From assembly GCF_014236855.1 (NCBI RefSeq), contig NZ_CP051261.1, forward strand, positions 1,364,001 to 1,428,000: a stretch of DNA of 64,000 nt, written 5' to 3'. The notes under the pieces are model-generated. The model was not told the origin of the DNA, did no database searches, and saw only the letters and a program-made list of their open reading frames with translations. The stretch is from Xanthomonas sp. SI (lineage in GTDB: Bacteria; Pseudomonadota; Gammaproteobacteria; Xanthomonadales; Xanthomonadaceae). The translations under genes were made by a program, and so were the position numbers. This document shows, one piece after another, positions 37,901-45,322 of the stretch. Numbering within the stretch: the first letter of the stretch is position 1; each line of letters begins with the position of its first letter.

Positions 37901-39148
37901 CTGCACCTGCTCAATGCGCTGGATGCGGCGCGGCTGTCGTGGCTGGCGCCGGGCTTCGTCGCCGACAAAGCCGCGGCGCTGATCCGCAGCCTGCCCAAGG
38001 CGCTGCGCCGCAACTACGTGCCGGCGCCGGACTTCGCCCGCGCCTTCTACGAGGCGTTCCCGCAGCCCAGCGCCGACGACATGCGCGGCGAGCTGGCGCG
38101 CTTCCTGCAACGCGCCACCGGCGCGGCGCTGAGCGCGCTGGACTTCGACGAAAGCGCGCTGGAACCGCACCTGCGCATGAACCTGCGATTGCGCGACGAT
38201 GCCGGCAAGGTGCTGGCCGAATCGCGCGACCTGGACGCGTTGCGCGCGCGCTTCGGCGACCGCGCCGGGCAGGCGTTCGCCGCACGCGCCGGGCGCGAGA
38301 TGGCCGCGGACGGACTGCGCGAGTTCCCGTCCGCGCCGATCCCGCTGCAGGTACCGGGCGAAGCCGGGGTGCCGGCGTATCCGGCGCTGGTGGACGAAGG
38401 CGAGGCGGCGGCGCTGCGCATCTTCGCCGACCGTGCGCAGGCCGAGGCGGCGCATCCGCGCGGCGTGCGCCGGCTGCTGGAGATCGCGCTGGCCGACAAG
38501 GTCAAGCAGGCGCGCAAGCAGCTGCCGGTGTCGCCGAAGACCGGACTGCTGTATGCGGCGATCGAGTCGCAGGAGCGGCTGCGCGGCGATCTGGTCGATG
38601 CGGCGTTGAATGCCTTGCTCGAAGATGGCCTGGACGCGATCCGCGACCCGGGCAGCTTCGCCCAGCGCCGCGATGCCGCCGGCAAGCAGTTGTTCGGCGA
38701 GGCGATGGAGCGGCTGAAGCTGGCCGAGGCGATCATGGGCGCGGCGGCGGAACTGAAACCGCAGCTGGAATCGCCGCTGATGGGCTGGGCCAGCGGCAAC
38801 CTCGACGACCTGCGCGCGCAGCTGGCGGCGCTGGTGCATCCGGGCTTCCTGCGCGAAACGCCGGCGACCGCGCTGGCGCAGTTCCCGCGCTACCTGCGCG
38901 CGATGATCCTGCGCGCCGAACGCGCCAAGCGCGATCCGGCGCGCGACCAGGCGCGGATGCTGGAGCTGAAGCCGTTCGTGGATGCGCTGGCCGCTGCCGC
39001 CGCGGCCGGGCGCAGCGCCGATCCGCAGTGGCAGGCACTGCGCTGGGACCTGGAGGAATTGCGCGTGTCGCTGTTCGCGCAGGAACTGGGCGCCAAGCCG
39101 GGGATCTCGGCGAAGAAGCTGGCGCAGAGAGTTACGGCGTTGAGGTGA
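34958..39148 (+). CDS. hrpA: ATP-dependent RNA helicase HrpA with an in-frame repeat insertion
   Basis: A 1396-residue DEAH-box helicase, similar in length to E. coli HrpA (about 1300). Motifs in order: VVIAGETGSGKTTQLPKL (Walker A), TQPRRIAARAVA, IIVDEAHERSLNIDFLLG (DEAH), VTSATID, VLATNVAETSLTVP and QRKGRCGRV. The helicase-associated, OB and long HrpA C-terminal domains follow. Between RecA1 and RecA2, at about residues 266-302, a 111-base heptad hairpin is inserted in frame (GLESGDSGLAEAR and NPDSRIPNPG are its arms). E. coli HrpA has a short linker there. The ATG at 34958 is chosen over the in-frame ATG at 34922 because MSTIEKHL resembles related starts. HrpA rescues stalled ribosomes in E. 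coli. Confidence 0.94.
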   Translation: MSTIEKHLSTRLRERRDAIDGALTRDRGRLFGLWSRWQAAPGNPALEAAFEQALGQSRARCEARAAAAPAITLDEQLPIAREAERIVALIRAHQVVVIAGETGSGKTTQLPKLCLAAGRGAAGMIGCTQPRRIAARAVAARVAEELRTPVGGAVGFQVRFNDRVGEETRIKFMTDGILLAEIASDRWLSSYDTIIVDEAHERSLNIDFLLGYIKQLLRKRPELKVIVTSATIDTARFAEHFDGAPVISVEGRTFPVEVRYRPLEEPGLESGDSGLAEAREGQRSPRTAVAVANPDSRIPNPGLTVNDAIVAAVDEITRLDPRGDVLLFLPGEREIRDAHQALERRKYRETEVLPLYARLSNSDQDRVFNPGPRRRLVLATNVAETSLTVPRIRYVVDPGYARVKRYSPRQKLDRLHIEPISQASANQRKGRCGRVAEGICYRLYAEADFQARPEFTDPEIRRSSLAGVILRMLQLGLGRIEDFPFLEPPDERAVADGWQQLVELGAVGEPDRHGLRKLTEIGRKMARLPVDVKLARMLVAAQQHSCLRPMLVIAAFLGIQDPRERPPEAREAADNAHARFADARSEFVGILRLWDGYRQAHEELTQSKLRDWCGRNFLGFLRMREWRELHRQLHLLCEELGWSEEPAAASLLPLLAGAASPPPARDAETNARATRGQLHRAARLAREGRSEPAAVAPAAATPAPPANETDDAPRASERERAAAYQALHRALLAGLPTQVGHRTEKGDFLAPRQRRFLLFPGSTLARKPPPWVLPATLLDTQKVWGMTNAAVEPDWVIAELPHLLARKHFDPHWSRAQGQVLASEQISLFGLVLAPKKPVHYGRIDPPGAHELFVRQGLVPGEINTRASFVADNQKVLAQAHEEEAKLRRAGIVADEDWQARWYLDRIPGEIHSAAGLDAWWKALPPEQRRALHWSLTDLLPGEGSEADRYPKYFALGDARLALHYKFEPGAADDGVTLEVPLHLLNALDAARLSWLAPGFVADKAAALIRSLPKALRRNYVPAPDFARAFYEAFPQPSADDMRGELARFLQRATGAALSALDFDESALEPHLRMNLRLRDDAGKVLAESRDLDALRARFGDRAGQAFAARAGREMAADGLREFPSAPIPLQVPGEAGVPAYPALVDEGEAAALRIFADRAQAEAAHPRGVRRLLEIALADKVKQARKQLPVSPKTGLLYAAIESQERLRGDLVDAALNALLEDGLDAIRDPGSFAQRRDAAGKQLFGEAMERLKLAEAIMGAAAELKPQLESPLMGWASGNLDDLRAQLAALVHPGFLRETPATALAQFPRYLRAMILRAERAKRDPARDQARMLELKPFVDALAAAAAAGRSADPQWQALRWDLEELRVSLFAQELGAKPGISAKKLAQRVTALR
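35755..35862. repeat. Heptad hairpin element 7, inside hrpA
   Basis: The left arm 35755-35782 (GGGATTG-type units with one GAGAGTG variant) and the right arm 35833-35862 surround a loop of about 50 bases that starts AGAAGC. It lies wholly in coding sequence and keeps the frame. Confidence 0.9.
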
Positions 39149-39399
39149 GACTCGGGACTCGGGACTCGGGACTCGGGACGACAGGATGATGTTCCTGCGC
39201 AAATCGCTGTCAAGCGATTTGATGAAAAAAGTGCCGCTTTCTTTGAAGAAAAAGCGACTTTTCTAGCTGTGGATCATTCGCTTTTCTGTAGGAGCGGCTT
39301 CAGCCGCGACGCGTTATCGGTAAAGCGTCGCGGCTGAAGCCGCTCCTACAGAAAAGCAAACATGCGGCGCACTTGCGAAAATCCCGAGTCCCGAGTCTC
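39149..39399. repeat. Heptad element 8 (GGGACTC type) flanking a GTAG palindrome
   Basis: The left arm (39149-39179, four GGGACTC heptads) begins one base after the hrpA stop. A right arm of CGAGTCC heptads is at 39380-39399, just before the clc stop. About 200 bases between them include the GTAG palindrome at 39281-39356. No gene is seen in 39149-39402. Confidence 0.75.
39281..39356. repeat. GTAG-type REP palindrome, head to head
   Basis: A perfect 32-base inverted repeat (39281-39312 and 39325-39356) with a 12-base loop. Each arm contains TGTAGGAGCGGCTTCAGCCG, a unit that is itself a small hairpin (GCGGCT/AGCCGC). It belongs to the GTAG REP class known from Stenotrophomonas and Xanthomonas. 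Confidence 0.88.
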
Positions 39400-39402
39400 C
39401 GA

Positions 39403-41184
39403 TCAATCATCCACCCGCTCGCCCATCAGCTCGCGCTGTCGCTTGTCCAGCTCCTCGGCGTAGCGCTTGCGCACGAAGCTCTCGGTCAGCACGCCGAGCA
39501 CCTTGCCGTCGGCGTCGACCACCGCCAGTTCGTCGCTCTGGGTCAGGTCGAACTGGCGCATCGCGGTGACCACGTCGGTCTCGGCGCGTAGCGCCACGTC
39601 GCGGTTGCCGGCGTAGTCGGCAATGGCCGCGTCGGCGTTCACGCCATCGGCGTAGGCCGCGGCCAGCGTCACCAGCCCGGCGTAGTGGCCGTGTTCGTCT
39701 TCCAGCACCACGCGCACGCCCGAGCCGAGCGGGAAACGGCGGCGGAACTCGGCCACCGAGGTGCCGGCGGCGAGCGGGTGCACGTCCTGGCGCATCATCC
39801 GCCCGGCGCTCAGGTGCTTGACCCAGCCTACGTCGCGCGCGCTCTTGATGGTCTCGCCGCGCAGGTGCAGGCGCCAGGTCGAGAACGAATAGCCGAATAC
39901 CTGGCGCACGATGGTGTTGGCCACCAGCACCGCCACCATCACCGCGCTGGCCAGCACGAAATCGTGGGTGCCCTCGAGCACCAGCATCGCCATCGTCATC
40001 GGCGCGCCGACCACCGCCGCGGCCAGCGCGGCCATGCCCGCCAGCGAGGCGGCGGTGCCGTCGACCAGGGCCATGCCGGTACCCAGGTTCAACAGCCCGG
40101 CGAACAGGCCGCCGACCAGCGAGCCCATGAACAGCGAGGCGAAGAACAGGCCGCCGCGGAAGCCGAAACCCAGGGAAATGCCAGAGGCCAGGCACTTGAG
40201 CAGCAACAGCACGCCCAGCCAGCGCAGCGAGGTCGGGCTGGTCAGGTCCAGGTGCAGCGCGCCGTGCCCGGAGGAGAGCACCTGCGGGGTGATCAGCGCC
40301 AGCGGGATCAGCATCAGGCCGCCGGCCACCGGCCGCGCCCAGCGCGGCAGCGGGCTGCGGTTGACCGCCTGCTCGATCGCGGTGACCAGGCGCATCACCG
40401 CCACCGCCAGCAGCGCGCAGATCACGCCGAGCAACGCATACAGCACGTAGTCGCGCGCTTCCAGCGCGGACGCCGCCGAGGCCGGCAGCAGGTACGGCTG
40501 CACGCCGGCGGCCTGGGCCACGAACACCGCGCCCAGCGAGGCCACCGCCACCGGCGCCAGCGCCGATGGCGAATACGCGCCGATCACGATCTCGAATGCG
40601 TAGAACGCGCCGGCCAGCGGCGCGCCGAACGCGGCGGCGATGGCCGCGCCGGCGCCGGCGCCGACCAGGGTGCGGATGTCGGCGCGGCGCAGGCGCAGGA
40701 TCCGTCCCAGATGCGAGCCGCTGCCCGCGCCCATCTGCGTGTACGCCGCCTCCAGCCCGACCGAGGCGCCGCAGCCGTTGGACAGCAGGGTCTGCGCGGA
40801 CACGATCAGGTTGTCGCGCATCGACATGCGCCCGCCGTACAGCGCATTGGCTTCGACCGCATCGATCAACTGGCGCTTGCGCGCGCGTGCGGCCATGCCG
40901 AGCAGGCCGACCAGCAGCCCGCCCAGCGGCAGCACCAGCAACTGGCCCAGGCTCAGTTCGGGCATCGCGCTGAGCCGGGCATCCACGTCCAGGCCGTACA
41001 GCCAGGCCTGCGCGCCGTGCGCCAGGCCGCTCTGCAGCAGGGTCAGCAGGCCGGCGACCAGGCCGACCAGCAGGGCCAGCGCGATGAACCAGACATCGCT
41101 GGCGCGGAAGCGCCGGCGCAGCGCGTCGGCGAGGCTGTGCGAGGCGTCGGCCAGGCCCAGCCGAGGTTGCTGGCGCACGTTCAC
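39403..41184 (-). CDS. ClC-family chloride channel/transporter with C-terminal CBS domains
   Basis: A 593-residue protein. The ClC membrane core (about residues 28-430) has the hallmark loops GCGASVGLEAAYTQMGAG (with the gating Glu in GLEAA), SGISLGFGFRGGLFFASLFMG and GMAALAAAVVGAPMTMAMLVLE. Two CBS domains fill 440-580 (RMMRQDVHPLAAGTSVAEF and DVVTAMRQFDLTQSDELAVVDADG). CBS domains often bind adenine nucleotides and regulate transport. The presence of the gating Glu is compatible with a Cl-/H+ antiporter. GTG at 41184 is the start; no in-frame ATG is nearby. It begins 10 bases after the preceding secreted-protein gene, suggesting an operon. Confidence 0.93.
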   Translation of the reverse strand: MNVRQQPRLGLADASHSLADALRRRFRASDVWFIALALLVGLVAGLLTLLQSGLAHGAQAWLYGLDVDARLSAMPELSLGQLLVLPLGGLLVGLLGMAARARKRQLIDAVEANALYGGRMSMRDNLIVSAQTLLSNGCGASVGLEAAYTQMGAGSGSHLGRILRLRRADIRTLVGAGAGAAIAAAFGAPLAGAFYAFEIVIGAYSPSALAPVAVASLGAVFVAQAAGVQPYLLPASAASALEARDYVLYALLGVICALLAVAVMRLVTAIEQAVNRSPLPRWARPVAGGLMLIPLALITPQVLSSGHGALHLDLTSPTSLRWLGVLLLLKCLASGISLGFGFRGGLFFASLFMGSLVGGLFAGLLNLGTGMALVDGTAASLAGMAALAAAVVGAPMTMAMLVLEGTHDFVLASAVMVAVLVANTIVRQVFGYSFSTWRLHLRGETIKSARDVGWVKHLSAGRMMRQDVHPLAAGTSVAEFRRRFPLGSGVRVVLEDEHGHYAGLVTLAAAYADGVNADAAIADYAGNRDVALRAETDVVTAMRQFDLTQSDELAVVDADGKVLGVLTESFVRKRYAEELDKRQRELMGERVDD

Positions 41185-41194
41185 GGCATGCGCC

Positions 41195-41707
41195 TTACTT
41201 GACGCGGCGCACCTTGGCCTGGGTGTTGTAGTTATCGACCTGCATGTACCACACGCCGGCGATGCCCGGCTTGATCCGCACCTTGGGCGCGCTGCGGCGC
41301 ACGCTGCTCAGGCTGGCGGACTCGGTCTGCTCCCATTCCTGGCCGTTGGCCAGCACGTAGCGGCGGCCCTTGGAGAAGCCGGTGAACTCGCCGACCAGGG
41401 TGCTTTCGATCGGCTCCTGGCTGCCGAAGTCGAAGAAGCCGCGGTTCTTCACGATCACTTCCTGGCGGCCTTCTTCCTTGGCTTTCTCCAGCGCCACCGC
41501 GGTCTCCTTGGCGACCTTGCCCTGCAGCCAGTCGTTCAGTGCGGTCAGTTCCTGCGGCGACAGCTTGTCCAGCCCGGCGGCCTTGAACTCCTGCGCCGAC
41601 ATCTGCGTCTGCAGGTCGCCGGCGACAGTGCGCTGGGCGGCGGCGGGAGCGGCGGACACGGCGAGCGCCGCGCACAGGACCAGGGGAGTGAGGCGCGCAA
41701 GCAGCAT
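41195..41707 (-). CDS. Secreted protein of unknown function
   Basis: A 170-residue protein without a family I can name. A signal peptide (MLLARLTPLVLCAALAVSAAP, cleavage near PAAAQ) is followed by a helical segment (MSAQEFKAAGLDKLSPQELTALNDWLQGK). A C-terminal beta-rich part follows (IESTLVGEFTGFSKGRRYVLANGQEWEQTE, read in parts, ending DNYNTQAKVRRVK). Similar small exported proteins with LSPQELxxLNxWL motifs occur in Xanthomonadaceae, as I recall, but their role is unknown. It is probably periplasmic. It lies 10 bases upstream of the ClC gene on the same strand. Confidence 0.72.
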   Translation of the reverse strand: MLLARLTPLVLCAALAVSAAPAAAQRTVAGDLQTQMSAQEFKAAGLDKLSPQELTALNDWLQGKVAKETAVALEKAKEEGRQEVIVKNRGFFDFGSQEPIESTLVGEFTGFSKGRRYVLANGQEWEQTESASLSSVRRSAPKVRIKPGIAGVWYMQVDNYNTQAKVRRVK

Positions 41708-41858
41708 GGCGGGATCCGGGCAGTGGGATGCGAGCTAGTGTAGTCGCAAGCCGCACCGCCGGTGCCGGGTGCGTGGCGGCGCGCCGTCATGCCGGGTTGC
41801 GCGCCATCCACGCCGCCGCCGAGCGCCGCTGGCGCAGGCGGACAGGGCGATCCGACGC

Positions 41859-42980
41859 TCAGCCGGTGCCTGGCTCGGTGGCGGCGTGCGGCCGCGCCGG
41901 ACGCCGGTACACGAATTCCGGCGCCGCGCCGGCCGCCTCGCGCTGGGCCAGCGCCTGCAGGTCGGCATGCTCCGGCGCGCGCTCGCAGACCGGGTCCAGC
42001 GTGGCCGCGTCGCCGCTCAGCGCCAGCGCCTGGCAGCGGCAGCCGCCCCAGTCGATCTCGCGTTTCGGACAGCCCTGGCACACCTCCGGCATCCACGCCG
42101 TGCCGCGGTAGCGGGCGAACGCCTCGCCGTCCTGCCAGATCGCCGCCAGCGGCCGCTCGCGCAGGTTTTCGAACACCATGTCCGGCAGGGTTTCGGCGGC
42201 GTGGCAGGGCAGCACGTCGCCGCGCGGGGAAATGTTGACGAAGCGCTGGCCCCAGCCGCCCATGCAGGCCTTGGGCCGGTGCGCGTAGTAATCGGGGGTG
42301 ACGAAGTCGATGGTCAGCCGCTCGCGCAGCCGTTCGCGCGCCGCGGTCACCGCGACCACGGTGGCGTCGATCTGCGCGCGACTGGGCATCAGCGCGGCGC
42401 GGTTGCGCAGGCCCCAGCCGTAGTACTGGGTGTGGGCCACTTCCAGGCGTTCGGCGCCCAGTTCCAGCGCCAGCTCGATCATCGCCGGCACCCGTTCGGC
42501 GTTGTGGCGGTGGATCACCGCGTTGATCGTCAGCGGCAGGCCGAGCGCGGTGACCGCGGCGGCGAAGGCGCGCTTCTTGGCCAGGCTGTCGCGGTAGCCG
42601 GCGATGAAGTCGGCGCTGGCGGCGTCGGCGTCCTGCACGCTCAGTTGCACGTGTTCCAGCCCGGCGGCCGCCAGTTGCGCCAGCATCGGCGCGCCGCCGG
42701 CCACGCCGGAGGTGATCAGATTGCTGTACAGGCCCAGCCCGCGCGCATGCGCGACCAGCTCCGGCAGGTCCTTGCGCAGCATCGGTTCGCCGCCGGAGAA
42801 ATGCGCCTGCAGCACACCCATCGCCGCGGCCTGGTCCAGCGCCGAGCGCCAGCCGGCGGTGTCCATCTCCTCGCGCAGGGCGGCCAGGGCGATCGGGTTG
42901 GAGCAGTACGGGCAGGCCAGCGGGCAGCGGTGGGTCAGCTCGAGCAGCAGCGACAGCGGCGGCGGCACGGTCGCGTTCAT
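41859..42980 (-). CDS. pqqE: PqqE, radical-SAM PqqA peptide cyclase
   Basis: A 373-residue radical-SAM enzyme that joins the Glu and Tyr side chains of PqqA in the first step of PQQ formation, working with the chaperone PqqD. The cluster motif [11 protein letters not shown] (CX3CX2C) is near residue 19. The SPASM-type C-terminal cysteines appear in [28 protein letters not shown] and GGCRCQAL. The ATG at 42980 overlaps the pqqD stop by 4 bases, indicating coupling. The frame is open upstream, but the conserved start [21 protein letters not shown] is at this ATG. No pqqF follows. Confidence 0.97.
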   Translation of the reverse strand: MNATVPPPLSLLLELTHRCPLACPYCSNPIALAALREEMDTAGWRSALDQAAAMGVLQAHFSGGEPMLRKDLPELVAHARGLGLYSNLITSGVAGGAPMLAQLAAAGLEHVQLSVQDADAASADFIAGYRDSLAKKRAFAAAVTALGLPLTINAVIHRHNAERVPAMIELALELGAERLEVAHTQYYGWGLRNRAALMPSRAQIDATVVAVTAARERLRERLTIDFVTPDYYAHRPKACMGGWGQRFVNISPRGDVLPCHAAETLPDMVFENLRERPLAAIWQDGEAFARYRGTAWMPEVCQGCPKREIDWGGCRCQALALSGDAATLDPVCERAPEHADLQALAQREAAGAAPEFVYRRPARPHAATEPGTG

Positions 42981-43255
42981 GCGCGCAGCAGGCGCTTGCG
43001 GTGCAGGTCCGCGGCCAGTTCGAGCACGTCGCGCTCGACCTCGGCCGGATCGGCGTCGAACTCCGTGGCCAGTTCCGCGGCGATCGCCGCCAGCGAGCGC
43101 ACACCGTCGCAGCGCGAGACGATCGCATGCGCGATCTCGTCCAGTTCGACCACTCGTTCCGGCGCCAGCAGCACCCATTGCGCGCGGGTGCGGTCGTGCT
43201 GCAGGCGCACGCCGACCGCCAGTCGCGGGCAGCTGTCGGGCGCCAAGGCGCTCAT
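42977..43255 (-). CDS. pqqD: PqqD, PqqA-binding chaperone
   Basis: A 92-residue protein of the RiPP-recognition-element type, which holds the PqqA peptide for PqqE. Conserved segments include the strand [24 protein letters not shown] and the helix [21 protein letters not shown] with the winged-helix-like fold. The length is typical of a separate PqqD (in some species it is fused to PqqC). The ATG overlaps the pqqC stop by 4 bases and its stop overlaps the pqqE ATG, so all three are translationally coupled. Confidence 0.95.
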   Translation of the reverse strand: MSALAPDSCPRLAVGVRLQHDRTRAQWVLLAPERVVELDEIAHAIVSRCDGVRSLAAIAAELATEFDADPAEVERDVLELAADLHRKRLLRA

Positions 43256-43998
43256 GCCGCCGCCTGCGCCGGTGCGGCGACGAATGCCTCCGGCCAGGCC
43301 ACGCCGGGTTGCACGTAGGCGAAGTGCAGTGCGTCGAGCTGCGACCACAGCACGCCGCACTTGAAGCGCAGCGCGTCCTGCACCAGTTGCTGCTTTTCCA
43401 CCGTGTCGGCGTGGCGCTTGACGTAGTCCAGGGCGAAGTCCGAATCGCGCGGCGCCTCGTGCAGGCGGTGTTCGAAATACGCCAGCGCCTCGCGCGAGAC
43501 GAAATCGTAGTGCTGCAGCATGCCGGCGACCCGGCGGCCGATGATGCCGGGCGCGAACAGCTCGGTCAGCGACGAGGCGATCGCCTCCAGCAGGCTCTTC
43601 TCGCGCACGAAGTGCAGGTAGGCCTGCACCGCAAAGCGGGTGCCGGGCAGCAGCGCACGGCCGGATTGCACCAGCTCGCGGTCCAGGCCCAGCGCGTCGG
43701 TCAGGTGCAGCCAGCGCGCGATGCCGCCTTCGCCCTCGGCGCTGCCGTCGTGGTCGACGATGCGCTGGCGCCAGATCCGGCGCAGCGCCGGATCGTCCAT
43801 CCGCGCCAGGATCGCCGCGTCCTTCAACGGGATGCAGCGCTGGTATTCGTAGCGGTTCAGCGCCCAGGCCTGGACCTGGCCGCGTTCGAGCCGGCCGCTG
43901 TGCAGCAGCGCGTGGAACGGATGCTGGTCGTGGTACAGGCGCGCGCCGATCGCGCGCAGTTCCGCTTCCAACTGCTCGGGGCTCAGCAATGCGTTCAC
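43252..43998 (-). CDS. pqqC: PqqC, pyrroloquinoline-quinone synthase
   Basis: A 248-residue cofactorless oxidase that catalyses the last ring closure and oxidation to PQQ. It is all helical, with the active-site pattern [12 protein letters not shown] (His residues), [20 protein letters not shown] and [10 protein letters not shown]. The start is GTG at 43998 ([15 protein letters not shown]); no ATG gives a better match. Length fits the family. It starts 25 bases after pqqB and overlaps pqqD. PQQ then serves periplasmic glucose and alcohol dehydrogenases encoded elsewhere. Confidence 0.96.
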   Translation of the reverse strand: MNALLSPEQLEAELRAIGARLYHDQHPFHALLHSGRLERGQVQAWALNRYEYQRCIPLKDAAILARMDDPALRRIWRQRIVDHDGSAEGEGGIARWLHLTDALGLDRELVQSGRALLPGTRFAVQAYLHFVREKSLLEAIASSLTELFAPGIIGRRVAGMLQHYDFVSREALAYFEHRLHEAPRDSDFALDYVKRHADTVEKQQLVQDALRFKCGVLWSQLDALHFAYVQPGVAWPEAFVAAPAQAAA

Positions 43999-44023
43999 GG
44001 GCGGATGCTCGCAGGGGGAGTGT

Positions 44024-44923
44024 TCACAGGGTGATGGCCATGCCGTCGTGGGCGACGTCCCAGCCGTGCGCGGCCACTGCCGCGCGCTCGGCCGAGCCGG
44101 CGTCGAGGATCGGGTTGGTGGTGTTGATGTGGATGAAGACCTTGCGTGCCACGTCCAGGTCGGCGAACGTACTCAGGGTGCCGGCCTCGCCATCGATGCT
44201 GAGATGGCCCATGCGCTGGCCGGTCTTGGCGCTGACCCCGAGCTGCACCAGTTCGTCGTCGCGCCACAGGGTGCCGTCGAAGAACACCAGTTCGGCGCCG
44301 CGCAGGCGTGCCCGCAGCGCGTCGGTCATGGCCGCGCAGCCCGGAATGTAGTGGAAGCGATGGTGGCCATCGTCGATGGTCAGCCCCAAGGTCTCCTCGT
44401 CGGAGCCGGCCAGGTCGCCGCTGTGGCGGCTTTCCATGAACAGCGGCACCTTGCCCGGCACCGCGAACGGGGTCACCTGCAGGCCGAGCAGCGACAGCGG
44501 CGTGTCCAGGGCGAAGGCATGGCGCTGCACGTAGGCCGGGTGCAGCGCGTCGAAGATCGGATTCTGCGCCAGCAGGTCCAGCACGCGGCCGCTGGCATGC
44601 AGGTCGAAGCGCTGGCTTTCGCGCATCGACAGCAGGCCGGCGATATGGTCGATCTCGCCGCTGGTCAGCAGCACGGCTTCGATCGGGGAATGGCGCAGGT
44701 CGCGTTGCGGCCACAGCGCCGGGGTCGCCAGCAGTTGCTGGCGGAAATCGGGCGAGGCGTTGATCAACAGCCAGCGCTGGTTGTCGGCGCTGACCGCGAT
44801 GCTGGCCTGAGTACGACGTTGGGCACCCGCAAGCTGTTGCCATGCCCGCAGGCTCGCGGGTGTGTGGCAGTTCCATTGCGGGTGCCCGCCGCCGGCCGCC
44901 GATCCCAATACGATGAGGTGCAT
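44024..44923 (-). CDS. pqqB: PqqB, metallo-hydrolase/hydroxylase of PQQ synthesis
   Basis: A 299-residue metallo-beta-lactamase-fold protein needed in PQQ biosynthesis; recent work on the family indicates hydroxylation of the tyrosine of the cross-linked peptide. It starts MHLIVLGSAAGGGHPQWNCHTP, very typical of PqqB, and contains TSGEIDHIAGLLSMR (the altered HxHxDH-type metal site) and FFDGTLWRDDEL. The ATG at 44923 is preferred to the open frame upstream. It is 63 bases after pqqA and 25 bases before pqqC in the same operon. Confidence 0.96.
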   Translation of the reverse strand: MHLIVLGSAAGGGHPQWNCHTPASLRAWQQLAGAQRRTQASIAVSADNQRWLLINASPDFRQQLLATPALWPQRDLRHSPIEAVLLTSGEIDHIAGLLSMRESQRFDLHASGRVLDLLAQNPIFDALHPAYVQRHAFALDTPLSLLGLQVTPFAVPGKVPLFMESRHSGDLAGSDEETLGLTIDDGHHRFHYIPGCAAMTDALRARLRGAELVFFDGTLWRDDELVQLGVSAKTGQRMGHLSIDGEAGTLSTFADLDVARKVFIHINTTNPILDAGSAERAAVAAHGWDVAHDGMAITL

Positions 44924-44986
44924 CCGGCCTCCGTCTACGGCGCCTGGCCGGTCACGCATCGTCTCGGGAACGGGGCTGTCACGCGA

Positions 44987-45067
44987 TCAAAGCTCGCCGG
45001 AGGCGTAACAGTTGATTTCCGCACCGACGCAGATTTCGCGGATCACAGGCTTGTTCCACTTCTTCAT
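44987..45067 (-). CDS. pqqA: PqqA, PQQ precursor peptide
   Basis: A 26-residue peptide that is the precursor of pyrroloquinoline quinone. It starts MKKWNKPVIREICVGAEINC and ends YASGEL, with the obligatory Glu17 and Tyr21 spaced E-x3-Y whose side chains become the cofactor. The ATG at 45067 follows an AGGAACG-like ribosome site. It is the first gene of pqqABCDE. The frame is open upstream to 45211 but that part does not resemble PqqA. A 63-base spacer before pqqB may allow differential expression of this peptide. Confidence 0.96.
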   Translation of the reverse strand: MKKWNKPVIREICVGAEINCYASGEL

Positions 45068-45322
45068 GGGCGTTCCTCTTCGGGTGGGATCACAGGGCGA
45101 CGACGACGACATCGGTTTCAGCGGAGCGCGGCGTCGGTTTCGAGAATAGGCTTGCCCCTTACGGGTGGTGTGAAATTTCCGGTAAGGCCGGCCAAGTCGC
45201 AAGCCGGTCACAATGAGCTTCCGGTGCGTATGCGGTCGCGGCGGTCCGCGCGGCGCGCAATTGTGGCCAGGCGCGCAAGCGCGCTAGTGTAGGCAGCACC
45301 GCTTCGTCACGACCATCCGTCC

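Noticed and set aside
35054..39202. A 1382-codon open frame on the - strand opposite hrpA.
   Set aside because: Long antisense frames are common in GC-rich coding DNA. It is Arg/Gln/His-rich without a recognisable domain, while hrpA has all its motifs.
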